Shown here: positions 1 to 8,608 of the stretch, piece by piece
Position numbering within the stretch: position 1 is the stretch's first letter
How the letters are laid out: every line of letters begins with the position of its first letter
Source of the DNA: Prevotellaceae bacterium UBA1786
GTDB taxonomy: Bacteria > Bacteroidota > Bacteroidia > Bacteroidales > Bacteroidaceae
Length of the DNA: 10,783 nucleotides
Assembly (NCBI GenBank): GCA_002314525.1
Contig: DCGE01000116.1
Span: 1 to 10,783 of the forward strand
Direction of reading: 5' to 3'
The notes under the pieces: generated by a model
The model's input: only the letters and a program-made list of their open reading frames with translations
Databases searched by the model: none
What the model was told of the DNA's origin: nothing
Translations under genes and position numbers: made by a program

Positions 1-2869
1 CAAGGAAAGCCAGAAGGACAATGGTGGTGTGAAGGAAAGCCTCAATGGTGAGAAGGATAACTACCAGTTCAGTGCGCGTGCCGCCATCGACCGCTATGAA
101 GCAGCCGACATGCCTCTCGGATGGTTTCTCCCGAACGACGGCTACGGAGCAGGCTACGGACAGACAGGCACACTTAAGGGCAACATAGAGAATCTGCGGC
201 AGTTCGGTGAATATGCCCGTTCGAAGGGTGTGGAAATCGGTCTCTGGACGCAGAGCGACCTCCACCCGAAGGAAGGTATCGAACCACTCCTTCAGCGCGA
301 CATCATAGGTGAGGTACGCGATGCAGGTGTACGAGTACTCAAAACTGACGTGGCATGGGTAGGAGCTGGTTATTCATTCGGACTCAATGGAGTGGCTGAC
401 GTAGCACAGATCATGCCTTATTACGGCAACGAAGCTCGTCCATTCATCATTTCCCTTGACGGTTGGGCAGGAACCCAACGCCATGCAGGCATCTGGACGG
501 GTGACCAGACAGGTGGTCAGTGGGAGTACATACGTTTCCATATCCCTACCTATATCGGTTCAGGTCTTAGCGGTCAGCCAAACATCTGCAGCGACATGGA
601 CGGCATCTTCGGAGGCAACAACATGGCTGTCAACATTCGCGACTTCCAGTGGAAGACCTTCACCCCGATGCAGCTCAACATGGACGGCTGGGGCCTCAAT
701 CCTAAATATCCTCAGGCTCTTGGTGAACCTGCAACCTCCATCAACCGCTGGTATCTGAAACTCAAGAGCATCCTCATGCCATACACCTACAGCATCGCCC
801 ACGAGGCGATAGACGGAGAACCGATGATCCGTGCTATGTTCCTCGAGGAAGAGAATCCATACACACTGAGCACGCAAACTCAGTACCAGTTCATGTATGG
901 TCCATCGATGCTCATCGCCCCAATCTACAAGGAAGCAGAGGATCGTGACGGCATCTATCTGCCAAAGGGACTGTGGATGGACTACTTCACTGGTAGTGTA
1001 TATGAAGGAGGACGTGTCATCAACGATTTCCCTACCCCACTCTGGAAACTCCCTGTATTCGTGAAACTCGGAGCCATAATCCCTTTCCACAAAGCCACCA
1101 ACAACCCTAATCAGAGCGATCCTCACCTTCGTTGCTACGACATCTATCCAGCCGACGGCAACTTTGAGTTCAGGGAATACGACGATGACGGCAAGACGAT
1201 GGCATACAAGAGCGGTCAATCTGCTACCACTTGCATCCAGCACAGTATGGCAGTGGGGGCATTCCACCTTCAGATTCTACCTACCAAGGGTGGTTTCGAA
1301 GGTTTCGAGAAGGAGAAATCGACAATAATCCGCATTGTCTGTGCCGAGCAGCCGAAGAAGTTTACTGTAAAGGTCAAGGACAAGAAAGTAAAACTGACAG
1401 CTGTCAGCAATGAGACAGAACTTGCAACTACACCTAATTCATATTATTATGGTGCCACGAACGACAAGTACGTAAGGACACCGGCTCTTATGCTCAACAT
1501 AGCGTCACAGAACGTGACGGCATCCGACATACTCGTAGAGATACCAAGTCTCAAGTCCGCCGATGTGAAGAGTGTTTCGAACAAACCGGTCAACCGGATT
1601 CTATCTTCACCAGAAGTTGGCGACGGAACATCAACGGCATACGCCATCACTCCTTCCTGGGAGCCAGTCGAAGGTGCCGAGTTCTACGAGATAGAGTTTG
1701 ACGGGATGATATACAGTACCATCGACAGTACGGCCTTCACTATGGAGGGCCTTGTGCCAGATAGTGAATATTTACTCAACCTGCGTGCCGTCCTCAAGGA
1801 TTGCGTTACACCTTGGGTAGAATTCGAAATGGTGACAGAACCGGACCCACTGCAATTCGCCATACGTGGAATACGTGCCACTACTTCTTGTAAGAACCAA
1901 GGAGGTCAGGGAACTGACAAACTTTTCGACTTTGACGAGAGTACCACATGGCATACCGACTGGAACTCAACAGCCGTACCGTTCGACCTCACCATCGACC
2001 TCCATAGTGTTAATAGCGTAGAACGTCTACGCTACCTACCTCGCGACGACGCAGCTAATGGTACAATTCTCGAAGGAAGTGCTGAATATAGCCTCGACAA
2101 GCAGTCGTGGACTTCACTCGGCGACTTCAAGTGGAATCGCGACAACAAGGCAAAGGATATACAGTTCGAAGGCAATCCAACCGTCCGCTACATCCGTTTC
2201 CATGTTACTAAGGCCGTAGGCAATTTCGGTTCTGGTCAGCAGATATATGTATTCCGCCAGCCGGGAAGCAGCTACTATATACCTGGTGACATCAACCAGG
2301 ACGGCCGATTGGACGAAAACGACCTCACATCCTACATGAACTATACAGGCTTGCGTCAGGGTGACGGCGACTTCGAGGGCTACATCTCTCAGGGCGACCT
2401 CAACAAGAACGGCCTCATCGATGCCTTCGATATCTCGGCAGTAGCAACGGAACTCGAAGGCGGTGCACATATATCAGGCAACTACAACCTAACGGGAACA
2501 ATCTCCATGACTGCTGACAAGAAGCAGTACAAGGCAGGCGACACTATAGCTCTCACCATCTTTGGCAAGGGATTAAAGGATATCAATGCCCTCAGCATGG
2601 CAATTCCTTACGATTCAGAAGAACTGGAATATGTATCAGTGTCGGCCGAGAACCTGTTTGACATGTACAACATGACCTACGACCGTCTGCACACCAATGG
2701 TCAGAAGGCCCTCTACCCTACCTTCGTGAACCTCGGCCGCAAGCCACTCATCAACGGAGACAAGGAACTTATGAAAATCACCTTTAAAGTAAAAAAAGCA
2801 ATCAAGTCAATTCCAACAATTAAAGACATAATAATCGTTGACCCATGTCAAAATCAAATCTCATTCTAA
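1..2869 (+). CDS. GH31 glycoside hydrolase with Fn3, discoidin, dockerin and cohesin-like modules (5'-partial)
   Basis: The frame is open to the left edge (first whole codon at 2, no stop upstream of the GTG at 29), so the signal peptide and N-terminal sandwich are outside the window. The visible part begins in the GH31 (beta/alpha)8 barrel. Likely catalytic residues are the Asp in LKTDVAW (codon 347-349, nucleophile) and the Asp in IWTGDQ (codon 503-505, acid/base); assignment is by family pattern. Next come beta-sandwich/DUF5110-like domains (about 850-1630), Fn3 (1640-1850), an F5/8 type C discoidin (1850-2265), a dockerin with two calcium loops (GDINQDGRLDENDL and GDLNKNGLIDAFDI, 2283-2460) and a cohesin-like module to the stop. 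GH31 enzymes release alpha-linked glucose, galactose, xylose or GalNAc; the KTDVAWVGAGYSFG context and the discoidin/dockerin tail recall the alpha-N-acetylgalactosaminidase-type branch, but the substrate is not settled. The last 25 bases overlap the next gene. Confidence 0.9.
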   Translation, partial: KESQKDNGGVKESLNGEKDNYQFSARAAIDRYEAADMPLGWFLPNDGYGAGYGQTGTLKGNIENLRQFGEYARSKGVEIGLWTQSDLHPKEGIEPLLQRDIIGEVRDAGVRVLKTDVAWVGAGYSFGLNGVADVAQIMPYYGNEARPFIISLDGWAGTQRHAGIWTGDQTGGQWEYIRFHIPTYIGSGLSGQPNICSDMDGIFGGNNMAVNIRDFQWKTFTPMQLNMDGWGLNPKYPQALGEPATSINRWYLKLKSILMPYTYSIAHEAIDGEPMIRAMFLEEENPYTLSTQTQYQFMYGPSMLIAPIYKEAEDRDGIYLPKGLWMDYFTGSVYEGGRVINDFPTPLWKLPVFVKLGAIIPFHKATNNPNQSDPHLRCYDIYPADGNFEFREYDDDGKTMAYKSGQSATTCIQHSMAVGAFHLQILPTKGGFEGFEKEKSTIIRIVCAEQPKKFTVKVKDKKVKLTAVSNETELATTPNSYYYGATNDKYVRTPALMLNIASQNVTASDILVEIPSLKSADVKSVSNKPVNRILSSPEVGDGTSTAYAITPSWEPVEGAEFYEIEFDGMIYSTIDSTAFTMEGLVPDSEYLLNLRAVLKDCVTPWVEFEMVTEPDPLQFAIRGIRATTSCKNQGGQGTDKLFDFDESTTWHTDWNSTAVPFDLTIDLHSVNSVERLRYLPRDDAANGTILEGSAEYSLDKQSWTSLGDFKWNRDNKAKDIQFEGNPTVRYIRFHVTKAVGNFGSGQQIYVFRQPGSSYYIPGDINQDGRLDENDLTSYMNYTGLRQGDGDFEGYISQGDLNKNGLIDAFDISAVATELEGGAHISGNYNLTGTISMTADKKQYKAGDTIALTIFGKGLKDINALSMAIPYDSEELEYVSVSAENLFDMYNMTYDRLHTNGQKALYPTFVNLGRKPLINGDKELMKITFKVKKAIKSIPTIKDIIIVDPCQNQISF

Positions 2870-4170
2870 TAACTGTCATTGCGGCCACTATTTGTAGCTG
2901 CAGTAAGGACTCCGTTGATGATTTTAATGCAGGCAATGGAACATCCCAGACTATCGAAGTATCAGCGACTGTACCAGAAGACATGTTCGCACGTCCTAAT
3001 GGTGAGAAGTCTCTGACCAACACCGTCATCGACCCGAACAACCAGAACTACTACAACGACCTTGCGTGTGCGGTTGACGTCGCTCAACTTCTGGCAGTAG
3101 CCGATCCCGAATTGGCAGCTGGTCTCAATGGTGTAGAGATTACCGAGGGACAATTTGAGGAGATACGTCTCTTCGTCGAAAAGAACATCGTCTCAGACAA
3201 CATGACTGAAATCCAGAAGACCAAAGCCATACTGAAGTGGGTGAACTCCAATGTTTCCTACGACTGGGTTGACAACTCCGCCTATGCTGTCTTCAAGAGC
3301 CGCAAGGGTGTATGCCAAGGGTATTCCAACCTGATGAACGTTATGCTCCATACTCAAGGAATCAAGTGTGTCAACGCCAATGGTTTCATGGCTAATGTCG
3401 GAGGTCATGCATGGGTATATGTATATGCTGATGGCAAGTGGTATGTTTCCGACCCTACCAACACGCCAAATACCATCTGGGACATGTCGAAGCCTGACTC
3501 CTACAAAGGCACGTTACAACCTTGGACCATTGACATGCCTCTCTTTGAGGACAGCCTCTATGTCTATGATTGGCGCGACAAGCTATTCAATATCCGTGAA
3601 GTGAAACAGCCAGGTCAACCAGCCATGTCTGTTCCCTATGGTGCAGCAGGCTTCAAGGTTACGGGGTTCGATCCTATTGGCGGCATAGGAAGCGAGGTAC
3701 GCGAGTTCTATATCAGCACAAATATCCGAAGCGTGGGTGAATACGTCGATGGCCTCACGAAGCACGGTCAGAACCTAGAAAATGTATTCGTATGGAACGA
3801 CAAGAACCATGCCATCAATGACTACGACGGATGTATCTATACCGTCAGCTATTCGTCATCAACCAAAGTAAATACATATAAGGCCCTGAAATATATCCCT
3901 GGTCAGAAGAAGACAGTCAACATCGCTCCTATGAAGATTGCGGAGAAGAATATCATCTTCAATCATGAGACTATCGAAGAAGTCCACTTCGACAAGACTA
4001 CTCTCACATATGAGAACAGTTGCATAGAATCATGCCATAATCTTCACCTCATATATATACCTCAGGGTAGTAAAGTAGACAAGGAAGCCTTCTACGATTG
4101 TGCCAAAGACCTTCAGATAATTGAGTATGACCCTACTGAGACGGGAATTGAAAAAGTATATGCAAACTGA
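2845..4170 (+). CDS. transglutaminase-like superfamily lipoprotein with LRR_5-like tail
   Basis: A 441-residue exported protein. Residues 1-19 form a lipoprotein signal with lipidated Cys19 (TICSC); the following SKDSVDD resembles the Bacteroidetes lipoprotein export signal, so surface exposure is plausible. A region around 85-215 has the transglutaminase-core/cysteine-protease fold signature: Cys157 in KGVCQGYS, His188 in GGHAWVYV and Asp203 in YVSDPTN, a complete Cys-His-Asp triad. Bacterial members may be peptidases, peptide amidases or crosslinkers; the reaction cannot be chosen from sequence alone. Residues about 365-430 (IEEVHF, LHLIYIPQGSKVDKEAFYDC) look like BspA/LRR_5 repeats, usually involved in protein binding. 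The ATG at 2845 is chosen because it yields the lipobox; it lies inside the end of the GH31 gene, implying translational coupling. It ends 8 bases before the C1 peptidase gene. Confidence 0.87.
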   Translation: MSKSNLILITVIAATICSCSKDSVDDFNAGNGTSQTIEVSATVPEDMFARPNGEKSLTNTVIDPNNQNYYNDLACAVDVAQLLAVADPELAAGLNGVEITEGQFEEIRLFVEKNIVSDNMTEIQKTKAILKWVNSNVSYDWVDNSAYAVFKSRKGVCQGYSNLMNVMLHTQGIKCVNANGFMANVGGHAWVYVYADGKWYVSDPTNTPNTIWDMSKPDSYKGTLQPWTIDMPLFEDSLYVYDWRDKLFNIREVKQPGQPAMSVPYGAAGFKVTGFDPIGGIGSEVREFYISTNIRSVGEYVDGLTKHGQNLENVFVWNDKNHAINDYDGCIYTVSYSSSTKVNTYKALKYIPGQKKTVNIAPMKIAEKNIIFNHETIEEVHFDKTTLTYENSCIESCHNLHLIYIPQGSKVDKEAFYDCAKDLQIIEYDPTETGIEKVYAN

Positions 4171-4178
4171 ATATCACT

Positions 4179-7100
4179 ATGAAAAGAATACTCCCACTGG
4201 CCATTGTATCGGCCATCACAATAATGGCATCAGCCCAAGTGCAGGTTGACTATAGCAAATATCCTGACTATTCCGTCAAGGTCAATCCAAACCCAGCACT
4301 TTTAGCCAAGCCAAAAGTTGAGTCTGGACGTCCGGACCATTTCAATAATGCCGAGACAAAGTATTTCCCACCAGTAATCAACCAGGTAGGAGGTTCCTGT
4401 GGTTCGGCTGCACAAATCGGCTACATGTTCAACCACGAAATCAACTGTGTCCGCGACGCTGACGGTTCAATAGAAACCAACCAGTATCCAAGTCACTTCA
4501 CGTGGTTGTTCACCAACTCTAATTCTGGCAAGATTGAGATGGCCAGAGAAATCGGTATTCCTGACGCGGTGACATACGGAGGTCGTACCTATTCCAGATA
4601 CTTCGGTATCCAAGATACCAAAGGCCCCGACTTTGGATGGATGCAAGGCTACGACAAGTGGTTCACGGCCATGCACAATCGTCTTCTGAACTCATCCAAC
4701 TTCCCACTCTCACTCGAGACAGAAGAAGGACGCGAAGCATGCAAGCAATGGCTTTGGAACCATCAAGGCAATGGCACTCCAGGTGGAGGTGTCTGCGGTA
4801 TCGGAGTTGCCAGCGGTGGTATCTGGAACCAGATTCCCAAGACCGACAAGAACGATGAGCTTGGAGTCACTGGTATGTACGTTGTAAGAACATGGGGCAA
4901 CACCGTTGATCACGCAATGACCATCATCGGCTACGACGACCGCATTGAGTTCGACCTCGACGGCAACAAAGTATATGGTGAGAAAGACAAGGACGAGGTA
5001 GGTGCTTGGATTCTCGTCAATTCATGGGGAAGCGACTGGTGCAACAACGGCTTCATCTACTGTCCATACAAGAATGGCGGTCCTGTAGGAATGAACGGCA
5101 GCGGTGGATACTGGAGGCCTGAGATCTATACTATCCGCAAGGACTACAAACCACTCCGTACCCTCAAGATAAAGATGGATTACAGCAAACGAAGTGAGAT
5201 AAAGCTCAGTGCCGGTGTTTCAGCTGATCTCAATGCCACCAAGCCAGACAAAATTCAGGAGTTTGAGCATTTCCGTTATGGAGGTGACGGCAATAACGAT
5301 GGCAAGGATGCTCCTACCCCTATGCTGGGTCGTTGGATTGACGGATTTCACTACGAGCCGATGGAGTTCGGCTATGACCTCACCGACCTTACTGCATCCT
5401 TTGACCGCCGGCAGCCATTGAAATATTTTTTCATTATTGAGACAAAAGGCACTGCCGACGGAAACGGAAAAGTATATAGTTGTTCGCTGATGGACTATGA
5501 ATTTGATGAAGAAGGCATCGAGACAGCTTTCCCTATTGACGCTCAGGGAGTAGATATCATCACCGGGGGAAAGAAGACAATGATAAGTGCCGTAGTGAAT
5601 GGCGAGCCAGTGAATGCACCTCGAAATGTTCAATTGACTGACAACACCCTTGTATGGGAACGTCCTGTCACATCAAGCTACACCCTCAAAGACTATAAAA
5701 TCTATAAAGACGGAACAGAAATAGGAACTGCAGATGCATCTTCAACGACTTATTCACTCAGTGAAAATAAAGGCACATACGGTGTGGCTGCTACATATAC
5801 TGTTGGGAATGCTTTGATTGCATCGAGTATTACCCGAACGTCGGAAGTCGGTGGTTCGTTCATCGGGAAGAAGGCCACAAACAACTATGTCGGCGGATTT
5901 ACAAACGGTGGTTTCGTAGTGCCGGGACTATTCAATCAGGCTCGTGAAAATGTCACCATCGAATACTGGCTCCGCCCTTCATCAACAACAGACTGGAACC
6001 AGCAGATTGGAACCAAGTGGGGCGATTTCATGGCTCATACAACTGCAAACGGAGAATTCGTTGCTGGTTGGTCGCAGAGCGAACGAATCACCACATCCAC
6101 GAAATCGTTGGTAAAGGGAGAATGGACTCATATCGCTATTGTAGTAAGCGGAAAACTGATGACAGTTTACCTCAATGGTGAAGTGGCAGGTGAAGTCACA
6201 TCAGCAACAGAAAACGGATTCTATGCCTTCGGCGACTTCCCTGTAGGAGTTGCCGGAAACAATGGCATCAACGGCTATATGGAAGAATTCCGTGTATGGA
6301 ACACTGCCCGTACACAACGTGAGATCAAGAGTCTGATGCACTATGAGGTGGCCGATCCTGCAAACACACCTGAGTTGCTTGTCAACCTACAGTTCTCTAA
6401 GGTATCGAATGTAGTAGCCGACGCTACAGGGCACTACAATATTACAAAACTCGGTACAACCTCACGCAAACAGAGTGACGTCCTCATTTCAGACGATCAA
6501 CTCAAAGCCGACTTCACCATGCCAGAAAATACTCTCTATACAGGAATTGGCATCTCACCTGTCAACACCTCAACAGGACTTATAAAAGCCACCTCATGGA
6601 CACTGAAGGAAGGCAATGACAGCAAAACATACAATGTGGATGCTCCTGTGTTTGTATTCTCCACTCCGGGTGAGAAGACTCTCTCACTCACCATCACCGA
6701 CTACAACGACAGTACATCTACAGTTGAACATAGTTTCATTGTCACAGCACTTCCAAAGGTCAAAGTAGGATTCACCTGCCAGAAGTCTGTTCCTATGGGT
6801 GAACGTATCAGCTTCACCAATACATCCGACATCACTGACGGAACAGCCTTTGAATGGCTAATGCCAGGTGCAGCCAACGAGAGGGCAACTACCATCAATG
6901 CTGCCGCTACATATTTGAAGAATGGTATCTACAATGTGACTCTACGTGCCACGAATGCTTCCGGAACTACGAAATACACTCAGACGATTAATGTGACAGC
7001 CGTAGCACCGGAGGCTGACTTCGTTATCACTCCTTCAACAATCGTCAGGGGCGGTACGGTAGTTCTCACCGACCAGAGCCTTTACTCCCCTACTTCATGG

Positions 7101-8606
7101 GCTTGGGCTGTTACTGACAGGGCTCATCATTTCGTTTCCAACAAAAACGAGTTCTCCCTCACGCTCAACGACCCCGGAACTTATACAGTCTCACTTGATG
7201 CCGTCAACTCACAGGGTAGCAACAAGGTGACTACACCTCGCTCAGTCATTGTCTGCAACGAGAATGCTGAGACTGGACTTAACTTCTCAGGCGGGCAAAA
7301 GGTAACCTTTAATAATCCGCTCACCATTGCCGACACGCATCAATTCACTATCGACTGGTGGATGTACGTCAAATCAACAGGCCTGCTCAGCCATCATATA
7401 GGTGGAAGCAAATCCGACATGCTCATCACAGTAACCGATGACGGAGTTCTGCATTTCGACATGGGCAACTTCTCAAGTCAGACTCCTGTCAGTACGGTCA
7501 TTCCTTCCGAATGGCATCACTATGCCATCACCTTCAAGGACGGCGAAGGATATATCTATAAGGACGGTGAGATCGTAAGCACGGTCTGGACTCCATGGAT
7601 AGTCAAGATTCCTACAATGCCTGCTCAGTTCACACTCAGTGGCAGCGATGCCCCTATGAACGCAGTCATCGACGAGTTTCGTATGTGGAATTCATACCTC
7701 AACCAGGAAGAAGTACGTTACTTCGCCAACAGGCATATCCCTAATGTTGAGGCTGCTAAGGAAGACCATAAACTCGCGCTCTACTACGACTTCAACCAGA
7801 GTTCAGGCAATGTCCATGACCTCGTTGCTGGTAATGAGGGCATCCGTTCCGGCTTCGGTCCTGACGGCGATGCATGGACACCTTCACTCGGTGTGTTCTG
7901 TCTGAGCGAGACAACGAGAAAGGATGTATCATCAGATTATCTCACGAACTACAAGGAGCCATTCCTCTTTGCATCAACCACACTTGACCCATCACCTGAT
8001 GCATCGCAGTACCACGACATACTCCAGAACGAAAAAAACTCCACATGGTGCACTGCCAACTACTACGAGGACGGTAAAATCCGTACTGGTTTCAGCATTG
8101 ACACCGAGACCAACCGTCTTACCCTCGTGACAAAGATTTTCAACTTCAACGCCGAGGTCTTCGACCACCAATTGTACCAAACGGTTACTCTCCCTGCCGG
8201 TCATTATGTATTTGGCATCGAGCGCAACAAGCAGGAAAAGGACGATATGTCATATATCGTTGTAGCTAAAGGAAATGAGTTCCCCGTCACTTCAGAACTA
8301 CGCGACAAGGCCCTCGCCTTTGACTTTATTGATGCCGGTGAAGTAGGTTTCTCCATCTATGAACCAACCACGCTCTCGCTCGGACTCCTTATGAATACCC
8401 GAGGTGAACTCACTCAGGACTTCCGTCGATTCTATATTGAAAGTAAGGAAACAAATGACGACTTCACATGGACAGGTGTTCAGGAAGAGCCTGAAGTTAG
8501 GAGTTTGGAGTTAGGAGTTAGGAGTTATAACATTGCTGGACAAGTTGTCGGTCGTTCGTATAAAGGTATGATTATCCAAAACGGTAAGAAATATTTACAC
8601 AGATAA
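4179..8606 (+). CDS. secreted multimodular C1 (papain-family) cysteine peptidase with LamG and PKD domains
   Basis: A 1475-residue secreted protein. The signal peptide is residues 1-19, cleaved after ASA. A papain-like catalytic domain covers about 55-330: Cys74 in NQVGGSCGSAA, His245 in VDHAMTIIGYDD and Asn281 in LVNSWGSDW...GFIYCPY. The nucleophile motif is GSC-GSAA rather than the eukaryotic CGSCWAFS, as in divergent bacterial C1 peptidases, and there is no recognisable inhibitory propeptide. Then follow a sandwich-like region (330-475), an Fn3-like module (480-555), LamG-like lectin fold 1 (567-730), three PKD-like modules (776-857, 860-941, 944-1026), LamG-like 2 (1032-1185), a DUF5013-like domain (about 1267-1424) and a C-terminal tail (YNIAGQVVGRSYKGMIIQNG then KK) typical of Bacteroidales cell-surface/type IX-like sorting tails. 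The predicted role is proteolysis of a bound glycoprotein or extracellular protein; the substrate is unknown. It ends in tandem stops TAATAA, the second overlapping the next ATG. Confidence 0.88.
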   Translation: MKRILPLAIVSAITIMASAQVQVDYSKYPDYSVKVNPNPALLAKPKVESGRPDHFNNAETKYFPPVINQVGGSCGSAAQIGYMFNHEINCVRDADGSIETNQYPSHFTWLFTNSNSGKIEMAREIGIPDAVTYGGRTYSRYFGIQDTKGPDFGWMQGYDKWFTAMHNRLLNSSNFPLSLETEEGREACKQWLWNHQGNGTPGGGVCGIGVASGGIWNQIPKTDKNDELGVTGMYVVRTWGNTVDHAMTIIGYDDRIEFDLDGNKVYGEKDKDEVGAWILVNSWGSDWCNNGFIYCPYKNGGPVGMNGSGGYWRPEIYTIRKDYKPLRTLKIKMDYSKRSEIKLSAGVSADLNATKPDKIQEFEHFRYGGDGNNDGKDAPTPMLGRWIDGFHYEPMEFGYDLTDLTASFDRRQPLKYFFIIETKGTADGNGKVYSCSLMDYEFDEEGIETAFPIDAQGVDIITGGKKTMISAVVNGEPVNAPRNVQLTDNTLVWERPVTSSYTLKDYKIYKDGTEIGTADASSTTYSLSENKGTYGVAATYTVGNALIASSITRTSEVGGSFIGKKATNNYVGGFTNGGFVVPGLFNQARENVTIEYWLRPSSTTDWNQQIGTKWGDFMAHTTANGEFVAGWSQSERITTSTKSLVKGEWTHIAIVVSGKLMTVYLNGEVAGEVTSATENGFYAFGDFPVGVAGNNGINGYMEEFRVWNTARTQREIKSLMHYEVADPANTPELLVNLQFSKVSNVVADATGHYNITKLGTTSRKQSDVLISDDQLKADFTMPENTLYTGIGISPVNTSTGLIKATSWTLKEGNDSKTYNVDAPVFVFSTPGEKTLSLTITDYNDSTSTVEHSFIVTALPKVKVGFTCQKSVPMGERISFTNTSDITDGTAFEWLMPGAANERATTINAAATYLKNGIYNVTLRATNASGTTKYTQTINVTAVAPEADFVITPSTIVRGGTVVLTDQSLYSPTSWAWAVTDRAHHFVSNKNEFSLTLNDPGTYTVSLDAVNSQGSNKVTTPRSVIVCNENAETGLNFSGGQKVTFNNPLTIADTHQFTIDWWMYVKSTGLLSHHIGGSKSDMLITVTDDGVLHFDMGNFSSQTPVSTVIPSEWHHYAITFKDGEGYIYKDGEIVSTVWTPWIVKIPTMPAQFTLSGSDAPMNAVIDEFRMWNSYLNQEEVRYFANRHIPNVEAAKEDHKLALYYDFNQSSGNVHDLVAGNEGIRSGFGPDGDAWTPSLGVFCLSETTRKDVSSDYLTNYKEPFLFASTTLDPSPDASQYHDILQNEKNSTWCTANYYEDGKIRTGFSIDTETNRLTLVTKIFNFNAEVFDHQLYQTVTLPAGHYVFGIERNKQEKDDMSYIVVAKGNEFPVTSELRDKALAFDFIDAGEVGFSIYEPTTLSLGLLMNTRGELTQDFRRFYIESKETNDDFTWTGVQEEPEVRSLELGVRSYNIAGQVVGRSYKGMIIQNGKKYLHR
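8493..8527 (+). repeat. heptanucleotide tandem repeat (GGAGTTA) inside the C1 peptidase gene
   Basis: Five consecutive 7-base units: GAAGTTA, GGAGTTT, then three exact GGAGTTA copies (8507-8527). They encode EVRSLELGVRSY, the linker between the DUF5013-like domain and the C-terminal tail. The unit length is not a multiple of three, so a one-unit change would shift the reading frame through the tail. Confidence 0.9.
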
Positions 8607-8608
8607 TA

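Noticed and set aside
560..1267. 235-residue minus-strand open frame opposite the GH31 gene
   Set aside because: It lies entirely antisense to well-conserved GH31 sequence, shows no recognisable domain or signal, and is what high-GC third positions produce by chance.
2820..2869. Possible frameshift fusing the GH31 end to the transglutaminase-like gene
   Set aside because: The GH31 chain ends naturally in a cohesin-like C-terminus (NQISF) and the downstream gene starts with a complete lipoprotein signal, so this is an ordinary overlap.
5220..5633. 137-residue minus-strand open frame opposite the C1 peptidase gene
   Set aside because: The composition is unlike a real protein, there is no domain, and the opposite strand clearly codes for the peptidase.
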